Part shown: positions 9,392 through 17,776 of the stretch, piece after piece | How positions within the stretch are numbered: position 1 is the stretch's first letter | How the letters are laid out: every line of letters starts with the position of its first letter | Source: Actimicrobium sp047621345 | GTDB taxonomy: Bacteria; Pseudomonadota; Gammaproteobacteria; Burkholderiales; Burkholderiaceae_D | Assembly (NCBI GenBank): GCA_047621345.1 | Contig: JBLHLW010000009.1 | Location: forward strand, 1-64,000 | Reading direction: 5' to 3' | Length of the DNA: 64,000 nucleotides | Made by a program: the position numbers and the translations under genes | The notes under the pieces: generated by a model | The model's database searches: none | What the model was told of the DNA's origin: nothing | What the model saw: the letters and a program-made list of their open reading frames with translations, nothing else

Positions 9392-9406
9392 AATTTCACT
9401 ACAAAA
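9392..9406 (-). promoter_or_regulatory. HexR-type operator before pgi
   Basis: On the minus strand it reads TTGTAGTGAAATTAC, which matches the site at 9540-9554 at 14 of 15 positions in the opposite orientation. It resembles the TGTAAT-like dyad known for HexR in gammaproteobacteria. It sits just upstream of the pgi-zwf-hexR operon. Confidence 0.65.
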
Positions 9407-9530
9407 AAGAGGAGAAATTTGCTTTTTATAGCTTGTGTCTGATATTTCTATCAGCGATAGGTGAGGGAAAATTCTCCTTAATGGCATGATTTTACAATCA
9501 TGTATTTCTTTTATGGCTACGCTTTGTGTG

Positions 9531-9554
9531 TAAAATATTTTGTAGTAAAATTAC
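9531..9554 (+). promoter_or_regulatory. edd promoter -10 with overlapping HexR-type operator
   Basis: A -10-like TAAAAT (9531-9536) is followed at once by TTGTAGTAAAATTAC (9540-9554), the mirror of the pgi-side site. Binding here would block initiation of edd-eda. The -35 box is not clear. Confidence 0.6.
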
Positions 9555-9582
9555 TTATTCAGTCTTAACGCAAGGAGTTTTC

Positions 9583-11436
9583 ATGACACTGCATCCTGTT
9601 TTGACATCCGTCACTGATCGCATTATCGAGCGGAGCCGCCCATCGCGCGGTGTTTACCTGGCACGTATGGAGGCGGCCTTGCATCAGGGCGTACAACGCA
9701 ATGCCTTGTCCTGTACCAATCTTGCGCATGGCTTTGCTGCCTTCCCGGCCAATGACAAGCTAGCGTTGCGGCAGGCGCGCTTGCCGTCAGTGGCAATCAT
9801 TTCGGCCTACAACGACATGCTGTCGGCGCATCAGCCGTTCGAGCGGTTTCCGCAACTGATCAAAGAGGCGGCCCGCGCTGCCGGTGGTGTCGCGCAATTT
9901 GCCGGCGGTGTACCGGCCATGTGCGACGGCGTCACGCAAGGGCAGCCCGGGATGGAGCTGTCGCTTTTTTCGCGCGATACGATCGCACTCTCAACCGCCG
10001 TCGCGCTGTCGCACAACATGTTCGATGCGGTCGTCTATCTCGGTGTCTGCGACAAGATCGTCCCCGGATTGTTGATTGGGGCGTTGCACTTCGGTCATTT
10101 GCCTGCGGTATTCATCCCGGCCGGACCGATGACCAGTGGCATGTCTAATTCCGAAAAAGCCAGAGTGCGGCAACTTTACGCGCAGGGCAAGATCGGCCGC
10201 GCCGAATTACTTGAAGCCGAATCGCAGTCGTATCACGGCGCCGGTACCTGCACTTTCTACGGCACGGCCAACAGCAATCAGATGCTGATGGAAGTGATGG
10301 GCTTGCACTTGCCGGGTGCCGCGTTCATCACGCCGGGTACGCCCCTGCGCGATGGATTGACTGCGGCGGCTGCCGCGCGTGCGGTGAAGATTGCGACCCA
10401 CACCCCCGAGTACACGCCGGTCGGCCGACTGGTCGATGAAAAATCCATTGTCAATGCCATCATTGCCTTGCTCGCCACGGGCGGTTCGACCAACCACACC
10501 TTGCATCTGGTCGCCATTGCCAAGGCGGCCGGCATTGTCATCGACTGGAATGATTTCGATGCGTTGTCGGCGGTCATCCCGCTGCTGACTCGGATTTATC
10601 CTAATGGTGACGCCGACGTGAATCATTTCCATGCAGCCGGCGGCACTGGTTTTGTGATCCGTGAATTGCTCGATGCCGGCTTGTTGCATGACGATGTCAC
10701 CACTGTCCTCGGCAAGGGTTTGCGGGCGCATTGCAGCGAGCCATTTCTGCAGGATGACGTGGTGGTCTGGCGCCCGGTGCCGCAGGAAAGCGCCGACCGT
10801 GCGGTCGTGCGCGGCGCCGCCGAACCGTTTTCAACCGATGGCGGCTTGCGTCTGCTGACGGGCAACATCGGACGTGCCGTGATCAAGGTCTCGGCCGTCA
10901 AGCCGGAATACCGCCGCGTAGAAGCGCCGGCGATCGTGTTCGATTCGCAAGAAGCTTTCATGCGCGCTTACAAGGCCGACGAACTCAATCGCGATTTCAT
11001 TGCCGTCGTGCGATTCCAGGGGCCGCGTGCCAACGGCATGCCGGAACTGCATGCGCTGACACCGGCCTTGGCCAATCTGCAGGATGCGGGTTTTCATGTC
11101 GCGTTGGTGACCGATGGCCGCATGTCGGGCGCATCCGGCAAGGTGCCGGCAGCGATCCACGTGTCGCCGGAAGTGCTGGCAGGCGGGCCGCTGGGTCGTA
11201 TCCGGACGGGTGATTTGCTGCTGCTGGATGCCGAACAGGGCGTGCTGCAAGCACAGGTACCCGCCGAGATCTGGGATGTGCGCGAGCAGGCCAGTGCTGA
11301 CCTGAGTAGCAACCAGTTCGGTATGGGCCGCGAGTTGTTCGGCATGTTTCGCGCCACCGTCAGCGCGGCCGAAGAGGGCGCGACCACCTTTGGTTTGCCA
11401 TCTGTTTTACCCGTCGTTGAGAAAGTGACCTCATGA
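9583..11436 (+). CDS. edd: Phosphogluconate dehydratase
   Basis: Dehydrates 6-phosphogluconate to 2-keto-3-deoxy-6-phosphogluconate, the first committed Entner-Doudoroff step. It belongs to the IlvD/Edd iron-sulfur dehydratases. Cysteines expected to hold the cluster appear in PAMCDGVTQGQPGM, YLGVCDKIVPGLL and GAGTCTFYGTANSNQ. GPMTSGMSN and TDGRMSGASGKVPAAIHVSPE are family signatures. The ATG at 9583 follows AAGGAGTTTTC, a strong ribosome site, and gives 617 residues. The stop overlaps the eda start as ATGA, so the two genes are translationally coupled. Confidence 0.97.
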   Translation: MTLHPVLTSVTDRIIERSRPSRGVYLARMEAALHQGVQRNALSCTNLAHGFAAFPANDKLALRQARLPSVAIISAYNDMLSAHQPFERFPQLIKEAARAAGGVAQFAGGVPAMCDGVTQGQPGMELSLFSRDTIALSTAVALSHNMFDAVVYLGVCDKIVPGLLIGALHFGHLPAVFIPAGPMTSGMSNSEKARVRQLYAQGKIGRAELLEAESQSYHGAGTCTFYGTANSNQMLMEVMGLHLPGAAFITPGTPLRDGLTAAAAARAVKIATHTPEYTPVGRLVDEKSIVNAIIALLATGGSTNHTLHLVAIAKAAGIVIDWNDFDALSAVIPLLTRIYPNGDADVNHFHAAGGTGFVIRELLDAGLLHDDVTTVLGKGLRAHCSEPFLQDDVVVWRPVPQESADRAVVRGAAEPFSTDGGLRLLTGNIGRAVIKVSAVKPEYRRVEAPAIVFDSQEAFMRAYKADELNRDFIAVVRFQGPRANGMPELHALTPALANLQDAGFHVALVTDGRMSGASGKVPAAIHVSPEVLAGGPLGRIRTGDLLLLDAEQGVLQAQVPAEIWDVREQASADLSSNQFGMGRELFGMFRATVSAAEEGATTFGLPSVLPVVEKVTS

Positions 11437-12083
11437 ATCAAGCTCCTAACCTGATGCCCGACCTGCTCCACATCATGCGCACTTCGCCGGTCATCCCGGT
11501 CATCGCCATCGATGATCTTGCTCATGCAGTGCCGCTGGCGCGAGCGCTGGTTGCCGGGGGTATCCGCGTGCTCGAAGTGACGTTGCGCACGGTGCACGGA
11601 CTGGCCGCGATCCGCGCGATGGCCGAGCAGGTGCCCGAGGCAATTCTCGGGGTCGGCACGCTGACGCTAGCCGAAGAATTTACCGCTGCACGCGATGCCG
11701 GTGCGGTATTCGGCGTCTCGCCTGGGCTGACGCCGGCGCTCATTGCGGCCGCGCGCTCGAGCGGATTGCCATTACTGCCCGGTGTGATGACCCCGTCCGA
11801 AGTGATGGCCGCACGCGAAGCCGGCTTTCGCCAGCTCAAGCTGTTTCCGGCGGTGCCGGCAGGCGGCGTCGGCATGCTCACGGCGATCGCCGGGCCGCTG
11901 GGTGATGTCATGTTTTGCCCGACCGGTGGCATTTCACTGGCGACGGCACCGCAATTTTTGGCTTGCAAAAACGTCGCCTGCGTCGGTGGTTCATGGCTCA
12001 CGCCGAAAGACGCGATGGTCGCCGGTGACTGGGCGCGCATTACCGCCTTGGCCAGTGCGGCGAGTGCCCTGCGGCAGGCCTGA
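11433..12083 (+). CDS. eda: KDPG/KHG aldolase
   Basis: Cleaves 2-keto-3-deoxy-6-phosphogluconate to pyruvate and glyceraldehyde-3-phosphate. It is a class I aldolase: the Schiff-base lysine is K136 in QLKLFPA, the base is E48 in VLEVTLRT, and the phosphate loop is PTGGIS. The length of 216 residues is typical. It overlaps the end of edd by four bases and completes the locally encoded Entner-Doudoroff route. Confidence 0.97.
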   Translation: MNQAPNLMPDLLHIMRTSPVIPVIAIDDLAHAVPLARALVAGGIRVLEVTLRTVHGLAAIRAMAEQVPEAILGVGTLTLAEEFTAARDAGAVFGVSPGLTPALIAAARSSGLPLLPGVMTPSEVMAAREAGFRQLKLFPAVPAGGVGMLTAIAGPLGDVMFCPTGGISLATAPQFLACKNVACVGGSWLTPKDAMVAGDWARITALASAASALRQA

Positions 12084-12251
12084 AACCCTGAGGCTTAACT
12101 CCTGATCGCTCTTTTGCACCAACGCATCGTGCAGGTTTCGTGCGCCAGCGCACGGACTGTGTGGCTATTTCTAGTTATTCTCACGTCGCTTTCTGGGGTA
12201 AATAAGAAATTCGCAGCGCGTCGCGCAGTTGGTCCTTTCAAGGAGTTTTTC

Positions 12252-12404
12252 ATGGGTACTATCCTGCTGGTCATCCTTGTTCTTTTTCTTATTGGCGCAT
12301 TGCCTTCCTGGCCGCACAGTCGCAACTGGGGTTACGGCCCAAGTGGCATCACTGGCCTGATCGTCGTGATTCTGATTATCATGTTGCTGACCGGTCGACT
12401 CTGA
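12252..12404 (+). CDS. DUF3309 small membrane protein
   Basis: A 50-residue protein with an N-terminal hydrophobic segment (ILLVILVLFLIGALP), the short loop SWPHSRNWGYGPSG and a second hydrophobic segment (ITGLIVVILIIMLLTGRL). This pattern is diagnostic of the DUF3309 family, whose function is unknown and which often accompanies stress genes. AAGGAGTTTTTC precedes the ATG. It opens the stress-gene cluster running to 15.7 kb. Confidence 0.85.
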   Translation: MGTILLVILVLFLIGALPSWPHSRNWGYGPSGITGLIVVILIIMLLTGRL

Positions 12405-12471
12405 CCGTTGCCGCTACCGGGTGGCCACGTGCTGCCCGGTGCACAGTTTGCCACTTTGATGCAGGAACCTG

Positions 12472-13410
12472 ATGAAGTACAAAGACTATTACCAAGCGCT
12501 CGGGGTCGAGCGCACCGCGACTCTTGACGACATCAAGAAGGCTTATCGCAAGTTGGCCCATCAATATCACCCGGATGTCTCCAAGGACCCCGAAGGCGAA
12601 GAAAAATTCAAGGCTGTCGCTGAAGCCTATGCCACCTTGAAAAACACCGAGAAGCGGGCCGAATACGACCAGCTAGGCCAACGCTCGGCGGGCGAAAATT
12701 TCTCGCCGCCACCGCAGTGGCAGCAGCGCTATGGCGCGGGTGCCGACGCCTTCGACGATGTCGATCTGTCCGACTTGATGGGAGCATTTCGTTCTGGCGG
12801 CGCCGGCCGGCGCACCCGGGCGAATTTTCCGGAAGTGGGCGAAGACTATTCGGTTAGCGTAGCCGTGACGCTTGAGCAGATTTATAGTGGTGCTGAAACC
12901 GATGTATCGGTGGAACTGCCCGAGCTCGATGCCCACGGTTTGCCGCATCGGGTTGCCCGTACTTTCCGCATTACGGTGCCGACAGGTGCCACCGACGGTC
13001 AGCGATTGCGATTGGCCGGCAAGGGCGGTTCCGGTCGTCATGGCGGCAAGGCCGGTAATTTGTTCGTGGTACTGTCGATCTCACCGCATCCGTTATACCG
13101 GGTTACCGGGCGCGATCTGGTGCTGGAGTTGTCGCTGGCACCATGGGAAGCGGCACTCGGAACGACTGCCGAAATCCCTACGCTGGGCGGCAAGGTCGAA
13201 CTCAACATTAAACCTGGCACATCGTCAGGACAGCGCCTGCGTCTCGGCGGGCGTGGCCTGCCGGCTTCCAGCGGTGCGAACGGCGATTTGTACGCGCTGG
13301 TACGCATCGTGATTCCAAAGACTCTTAGCCCTGCCGAGCGCGCCTTGTACGAACAGTTGGCGGCCATCTCGGATTTCAAACCGCGCAGTGCTGGCCAGAA
13401 GGAGACGTGA
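12472..13410 (+). CDS. cbpA: Curved DNA-binding co-chaperone CbpA (DnaJ-like)
   Basis: A 312-residue J-domain protein. The J domain (residues 1-68) carries the HPD motif at 33-35, needed to stimulate the DnaK ATPase. A Gly/Phe-poor linker (residues 75-115) follows, then the two-lobed DnaJ C-terminal substrate domain (about 125-305). The Cys-rich zinc finger of true DnaJ is absent, as in CbpA. Its stop overlaps the next gene, which encodes the CbpA-specific modulator CbpM, and that makes the CbpA assignment firm. Confidence 0.94.
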   Translation: MKYKDYYQALGVERTATLDDIKKAYRKLAHQYHPDVSKDPEGEEKFKAVAEAYATLKNTEKRAEYDQLGQRSAGENFSPPPQWQQRYGAGADAFDDVDLSDLMGAFRSGGAGRRTRANFPEVGEDYSVSVAVTLEQIYSGAETDVSVELPELDAHGLPHRVARTFRITVPTGATDGQRLRLAGKGGSGRHGGKAGNLFVVLSISPHPLYRVTGRDLVLELSLAPWEAALGTTAEIPTLGGKVELNIKPGTSSGQRLRLGGRGLPASSGANGDLYALVRIVIPKTLSPAERALYEQLAAISDFKPRSAGQKET

Positions 13411-13724
13411 TGAAGCTTACCCTCGCAGAAAGTGTCCCGCTCGATGCCGAGCACGTCTGTACGATCGCCCACCTGGCCGAGATGTCGGGCCTGTCGCGGG
13501 AAGAGCTCGATGAGCTGGTCGGCATTGGGCTGATCGTACCCGCCGATGCACACACCGAGCCTTTGCTGTTCCAGTTACGCACGGTCGTTACTGCCTGCAC
13601 CGCACGTCGCTTGCGCGATGATTTCGAGCTGGATCACAATGGGGTGGCGCTGGCATTGACGCTGCTGCAACGTATCGAACAACTGCAACAGGAGCTGACC
13701 GCGTTGCGCGCACGATCGCGCTAA
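13410..13724 (+). CDS. cbpM: Chaperone modulator CbpM
   Basis: A small MerR-like protein (104 residues) that in Escherichia coli binds the CbpA J domain and inhibits its co-chaperone and DNA-binding activity. It shows a winged-helix-like start (TIAHLAEMSGLSREELDELVGIGLI) and a helical end with repeated leucines (LLQRIEQLQQELTALRA). The ATG shares one base with the cbpA stop; a GTG one codon earlier is also possible. AAGGAG precedes both. Confidence 0.9.
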   Translation: MKLTLAESVPLDAEHVCTIAHLAEMSGLSREELDELVGIGLIVPADAHTEPLLFQLRTVVTACTARRLRDDFELDHNGVALALTLLQRIEQLQQELTALRARSR

Positions 13725-13815
13725 CGTGGTCGCCGGAAGTTACACCATCACCAGAGTGCAAGAACAGGCGCGCGACAAGTCATCCTGACAGCGCAGCCAT
13801 TTTTTTGGAGACAAC

Positions 13816-14214
13816 ATGATGAGCGATATTACTCTCGCCAATTTGCAAGAACTTGAATCCCTTTTACTACAGCGTCGCCAGGAATTGCAGGCGCAGATCG
13901 ATCCGCAATTGCACCGTTCCGACGATCCGAAGGCATTAGTGCTGACCGCGCAGGAAGTTGCCGAAGACAACGCGGCTGTCGCCGATGTGCTCAACGACAC
14001 CGATCTTGCCCAGCTTGAGCTGGATCTTGCCGAAGTCGTTGAAATCGATGCGGCAATGGGTCGTATAAAAGCCGGCACTTATGGCACCTGTACCGCCTGC
14101 GAGGAACCCATACCGATTGCCCGTTTGCGTGCACTGCCATCGGCCCATTTCTGTATCGACTGTCAGGCCAAAAGCGAACAACGTCAGGGTTTCCCGCATA
14201 ACGCCTCGCTATAA
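13816..14214 (+). CDS. DksA/TraR-type zinc finger protein
   Basis: A 132-residue protein with a long helical N-terminal part and a C-terminal C4 zinc finger (C92, C95, C113, C116; CTACEEPIPIARLRALP then HFCIDC). This is the TraR/DksA fold that inserts into the RNA polymerase secondary channel. The coiled-coil tip sequence NDTDLAQ lacks the DxxDxA signature of canonical DksA, so it is probably a paralogue with a specialised stress role. GGAG precedes the ATG. It lies between cbpM and a universal stress protein. Confidence 0.85.
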   Translation: MMSDITLANLQELESLLLQRRQELQAQIDPQLHRSDDPKALVLTAQEVAEDNAAVADVLNDTDLAQLELDLAEVVEIDAAMGRIKAGTYGTCTACEEPIPIARLRALPSAHFCIDCQAKSEQRQGFPHNASL

Positions 14215-14246
14215 GCCGTTTTTCATTTACCGAGAAAGGAAACACC

Positions 14247-15119
14247 ATGAGCTATCCTTCCATTCTGGTCCACGTCGATGCCTCCGTCCGCACGGCTGAA
14301 CGCATCCGTATCGGTGCCGAACTGGTCTTGCGCAATGGCGGTCATCTGACCGGCACCGCGACCACCGGCGTCTCAGGCCTGTTTTATTTGCCAGGCGCGA
14401 TCGGCGAGGGCAACCTGCAACTCGGCGCAATGCTCGACATGCTCAAAGAGCGCGGTACGTTTGCGCTACAAGAATTCGACAGAGTCGTTGGCAAGCTGGG
14501 TGTGCAGTCTTTTGAAAAACGGTTGGTCGATGAAGAGGCTGGTCCTGGTGTCAGCCTGCAGGCGCGTTACAGCGATCTGGTCATCGTTGGACAGACCAAT
14601 CCCGAAGAGCCATCGCCCTCGACCGCCGAAGAATTCCCCGAGTACGTGGTGATGCATTCGGGACGCCCGGTGCTGATCATTCCCTACATCGGTCATTTCG
14701 AACATATCGGCCAGAAAGTACTGGTAGCCTGGGATGGCAGCATGCAGGCCACGCGTGCGGTGACGGCGGCCATTCCGTTGTTAAAGCAGGCCCGGCAAGT
14801 GCAACTGGTGGTCTTCAATCCGGAGGCCAAGCCGGATGTGCATGGTGACGAGCCCGGTGCCGATATCGCGTTGTACCTTGCACGACATGGCGTCAAGGTT
14901 GAAGTGGTCGTCCTGACCACCAGCGAAAAAGCTTCGAAGAGCGGACGCATGGATGATCTCGATGTGGGCAACGCGCTGCTGTCGCATGCCGCCGATTGCG
15001 ATGCCGACCTGATCGTCATGGGGGGCTACGCACATTCGCGCTTTCGCCAGGTGTTACTGGGTGGCGTGACGAATACGATCCTGACCTCGATGACGGTGCC
15101 GATACTCATGGCGCATTGA
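14247..15119 (+). CDS. Tandem universal stress protein (UspA fold)
   Basis: A 290-residue cytoplasmic protein built from two UspA-like domains (about 1-145 and 150-290). Each starts with the typical strand (SYPSILVHVDAS; KVLVAWDGSMQATRAV). The second ends in MGGYAHSRFRQVLLGGVT, close to the ATP-binding GxxG-x9-G[ST] pattern; the first half is more diverged. Tandem Usps of this type are widespread in Burkholderiales. GAAAGGAAACACC gives a strong ribosome site. Its role is inferred as stress survival. Confidence 0.9.
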   Translation: MSYPSILVHVDASVRTAERIRIGAELVLRNGGHLTGTATTGVSGLFYLPGAIGEGNLQLGAMLDMLKERGTFALQEFDRVVGKLGVQSFEKRLVDEEAGPGVSLQARYSDLVIVGQTNPEEPSPSTAEEFPEYVVMHSGRPVLIIPYIGHFEHIGQKVLVAWDGSMQATRAVTAAIPLLKQARQVQLVVFNPEAKPDVHGDEPGADIALYLARHGVKVEVVVLTTSEKASKSGRMDDLDVGNALLSHAADCDADLIVMGGYAHSRFRQVLLGGVTNTILTSMTVPILMAH

Positions 15120-15248
15120 GTGTTCGGGCTGGCGATGTGCGTGGCACCGCACAGACGGATTTTTGCTTGTCGGATATTCTCCTGGCAGATCGACAGATGT
15201 TGGTGATGTTCCGATGCCTGCATGTCGTCGCAACGAAAGGAACTCCAG

Positions 15249-15716
15249 ATGAACAAAAAAGCCATCGTCAGCGCCATTCTCGCCATTGTGCTTGGCACCA
15301 GCGGACTGTCGTTCGCGCAAGGCCGGTCGGATCACGATCGCGGTGATGACCGCGGTCGCAACGAACAAGCCGGTCGCGGCGGTCCCCATGATCGTGGCGA
15401 CAAGGGACGGGGACCGGGTCATCGCGATGACGACCGCCGATCAGAGCGGCGTGATCACGACCGCGGTCACGACAATCGCAGGGAGGCACGGTACTACGAC
15501 GGTCGCGATGGCCGTGGCGCCGGACCGAATCATAATTACCGCAAGGGCGATCGTCTGCCGCGCGACTACCGTGGCCACCAGTATGTCGTTGACGACTGGC
15601 GCGGTCATCGCCTGTCTGCACCGCCACGTGGTTACCACTGGGTTCAGACCGGCGGCGACTACGTGCTTGTCGCGATTGCCAGCGGCATCATCTTGCAGCT
15701 TTTTCTGGGGAATTAA
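15249..15716 (+). CDS. RcnB-like periplasmic protein with Arg/Asp/Gly/His-rich linker
   Basis: A 155-residue secreted protein. The N-terminus MNKKAIVSAILAIVLGTSGLSFAQ is a clear signal peptide cleaved near AFAQ-type sequence. A highly charged region of D, R, H and G follows (residues 25-95). The C-terminal RcnB fold then reads KGDRLPRDYRGHQYVVDDWRGHRLSAPPRGYHWVQTGGDYVLVAIASGII. In enteric bacteria RcnB modulates nickel/cobalt export, but most family members are uncharacterised. The His/Asp-rich linker could bind metal. AAAGGAACTCC precedes the ATG. Confidence 0.85.
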   Translation: MNKKAIVSAILAIVLGTSGLSFAQGRSDHDRGDDRGRNEQAGRGGPHDRGDKGRGPGHRDDDRRSERRDHDRGHDNRREARYYDGRDGRGAGPNHNYRKGDRLPRDYRGHQYVVDDWRGHRLSAPPRGYHWVQTGGDYVLVAIASGIILQLFLGN

Positions 15717-15728
15717 CTGACGGTGGAC

Positions 15729-15747
15729 AGAGGGGGTGACCTCTTTG
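15729..15747 (+). terminator. Weak hairpin between convergent rcnB-like and chemoreceptor genes
   Basis: AGAGG (15729-15733) pairs with CCTCT (15740-15744), followed by TTG. The stem is only five base pairs. Confidence 0.3.
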
Positions 15748-15830
15748 TTCGTAGTTTGTGCTGAATTTAAGCGGTGCAATGCACAGGCCACCATCATCAA
15801 CCCCGATGTCCCCACATCAACTCACCAGAT

Positions 15831-17525
15831 TCAAAACTCTTCCCATTCACCACCAGAGTTCGGTACCGCCACGGCAGGAGCAGGCTTGCGCGTCGCCGGA
15901 GTCTGACTGCGTGACGCAACAACCCTGACCGGCATGCGTGCGGGCACACTGCGCGCCACAGGAGTTGTTCCAGCGCGCATGCCACTGGTCTTGAAGATGC
16001 CGACCACGTCGACCAGACTGCCGGCCTGATCCTGCAACGACGCTGCCGCTGCCGCCGCCTGCTCAACCAGTGCGGCGTTTTGCTGTGTCACGTCATCCAT
16101 CTGCATGATGGCCTGATTGATCTGGTTGATGCCGGCGGTCTGTTCCTGGCTGGCGGCCGTGATTTCGCTGATGATGTCGGAGACGCGCTTGACGCTCGAC
16201 ACGACTTCTACCATCGTCGCGCCAGCCTGATCGACCAACCGGGCGCCGGCATCCACCTTCTCGACTGAATCGCCGATCAGCGACTTGATTTCTTTCGCGG
16301 CACTCGCGCTGCGCTGCGCCAGGTTACGTACTTCGGACGCCACCACGGCAAAGCCGCGGCCCTGTTCGCCAGCGCGCGCGGCTTCAACGGCCGCATTGAG
16401 GGCGAGGATATTGGTCTGGAAGGCAATCCCGTCGATGACACCAATGATGTCGGCGATCTTGCGTGCAGATTCATTGATAGAGCCCATTGTTTCGACGACT
16501 TGCGCGACGACGGCGCCGCCTTTGACAGCGATCTGTGAGGCGGTTGCCGCCAACTGGTTGGCCTGGCGTGCGTTATCGGCGTTATGTTTGACCGTGCTGG
16601 TCAATTCCTCCATGGATGACGCGGTTTCCTCAAGGGCGCTGGCTTGCTGTTCGGTGCGGGCTGACAGATCAAGATTGCCCGTGGCGATCTGGCCGGAGGC
16701 GGTTGCAATGGTATCGGTGGATTGCCGTATCGTGCTGACGGTTTTGGCAAGATTTTGCTGCATTTGCTGCATCGCATAGAGCAAGCTGTGCTGGTCACCG
16801 GAGCGGGTGTTGACCGTCATGGTCAGATCCCCATCGGCAATGGTGCGTACTATCTGTGCCGCGTAGTCCGGTTCGCCGCCCAGTTGCCGGTAGATGCCGC
16901 GTATCAGGAGTATCCCGCCCAGAGCCGCCAGCAGCACGCCTAGTACGATGCCCGTAATGACCGCGTTGCGCATGAAGCCATAACGGTCGGTGGACAGCTC
17001 GTACTCTTTTTTTGCTTCCCTGACCTGTAACTCGCGCAGTGCCTCGATTCCTGCAGTGACCGGTACATAAAGTTCCTGATAGCGCGCTTCAATCCCGGTG
17101 GCAACATCAAACTTCTCGTCGCGTAGCGCAGCAGTGATCGGTTGCAACCCACCCTTGACCATCTCGGTGCGGTCGATAAGAAATTTATCGGCGAGCAGCT
17201 TCTCTTCCGGTGTCAGGTACGTTGCCATATATTCCGCCCAGACTTTGCCGATGGTGGCGATATTATTCTCAACTATCCCGAGCTGGCTCTGTAAGCCGGC
17301 GCGCTTGGTCTCTCGCAGTGCCTCGGCGATGGCCAGTCGGTTTTGCAGTAGCATCCGATCGATATGTGAAATCTGTTCCAGTGCGACGGTGCGGTCTTCA
17401 TAGACCGTACGCAAGCCGTCGTTGGCGCGGCTCATACCGAACAATCCTGCTAGCCCGACTGCAATTGCCAGCAGTGCCAGAAAGCCGATGATGGCGCCAA
17501 GGCGGGTCTTCAAAGTCATGTTCAT
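15831..17525 (-). CDS. Methyl-accepting chemotaxis protein, Tar-like
   Basis: A 564-residue inner-membrane chemoreceptor. It has TM1 (about 9-30), a periplasmic four-helix ligand domain (to about 190), TM2 (about 190-212, ITGIVLGVLLAALGGILLI), a HAMP region (GGEPDYAAQIVRTIADGDL) and a signalling domain. The signalling hairpin tip reads ARAGEQGRGFAVVASEVRNLAQ. The last residues are EWEEF, resembling the C-terminal tether that recruits CheR and CheB. The ligand is not deducible. It stands alone, away from che genes. Confidence 0.95.
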   Translation of the reverse strand: MNMTLKTRLGAIIGFLALLAIAVGLAGLFGMSRANDGLRTVYEDRTVALEQISHIDRMLLQNRLAIAEALRETKRAGLQSQLGIVENNIATIGKVWAEYMATYLTPEEKLLADKFLIDRTEMVKGGLQPITAALRDEKFDVATGIEARYQELYVPVTAGIEALRELQVREAKKEYELSTDRYGFMRNAVITGIVLGVLLAALGGILLIRGIYRQLGGEPDYAAQIVRTIADGDLTMTVNTRSGDQHSLLYAMQQMQQNLAKTVSTIRQSTDTIATASGQIATGNLDLSARTEQQASALEETASSMEELTSTVKHNADNARQANQLAATASQIAVKGGAVVAQVVETMGSINESARKIADIIGVIDGIAFQTNILALNAAVEAARAGEQGRGFAVVASEVRNLAQRSASAAKEIKSLIGDSVEKVDAGARLVDQAGATMVEVVSSVKRVSDIISEITAASQEQTAGINQINQAIMQMDDVTQQNAALVEQAAAAAASLQDQAGSLVDVVGIFKTSGMRAGTTPVARSVPARMPVRVVASRSQTPATRKPAPAVAVPNSGGEWEEF

Positions 17526-17581
17526 TGTTTTTCCATGTGAGGTGAGGCGCAGGAGGTGTCAGCGATCAACATTACCGACAG

Positions 17582-17599
17582 TAAACTACTTGGTAGTAA
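17582..17599. promoter_or_regulatory. Small imperfect palindrome between chemoreceptor and CNNM genes
   Basis: TAAACTAC-TTG-GTAGTAAA, an almost symmetric 18-19 base site 57 bases upstream of the chemoreceptor start. It could be an operator; the regulator is unknown. Confidence 0.25.
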
Positions 17600-17776
17600 A
17601 ACACAAAATACCTTTAGTTTATTCGGGTTGCAAAATAGAAATTGTTATCTTGGCGATTGTGTCGGCAGAGTGCGATGTCGCTCCTATGTCAATTCGCGCG
17701 ACCATCGCCTTGTCAAAGTCATCGAGACCGTGACGTTTGCGTCTACACTACGTGCTGGCCCACTTTTCACCCCCCC

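Noticed and set aside
15268..15627. A 119-codon Arg/Asp/His-rich frame antisense to the RcnB-like gene
   Set aside because: It mirrors the low-complexity linker of the real gene; no start signal.
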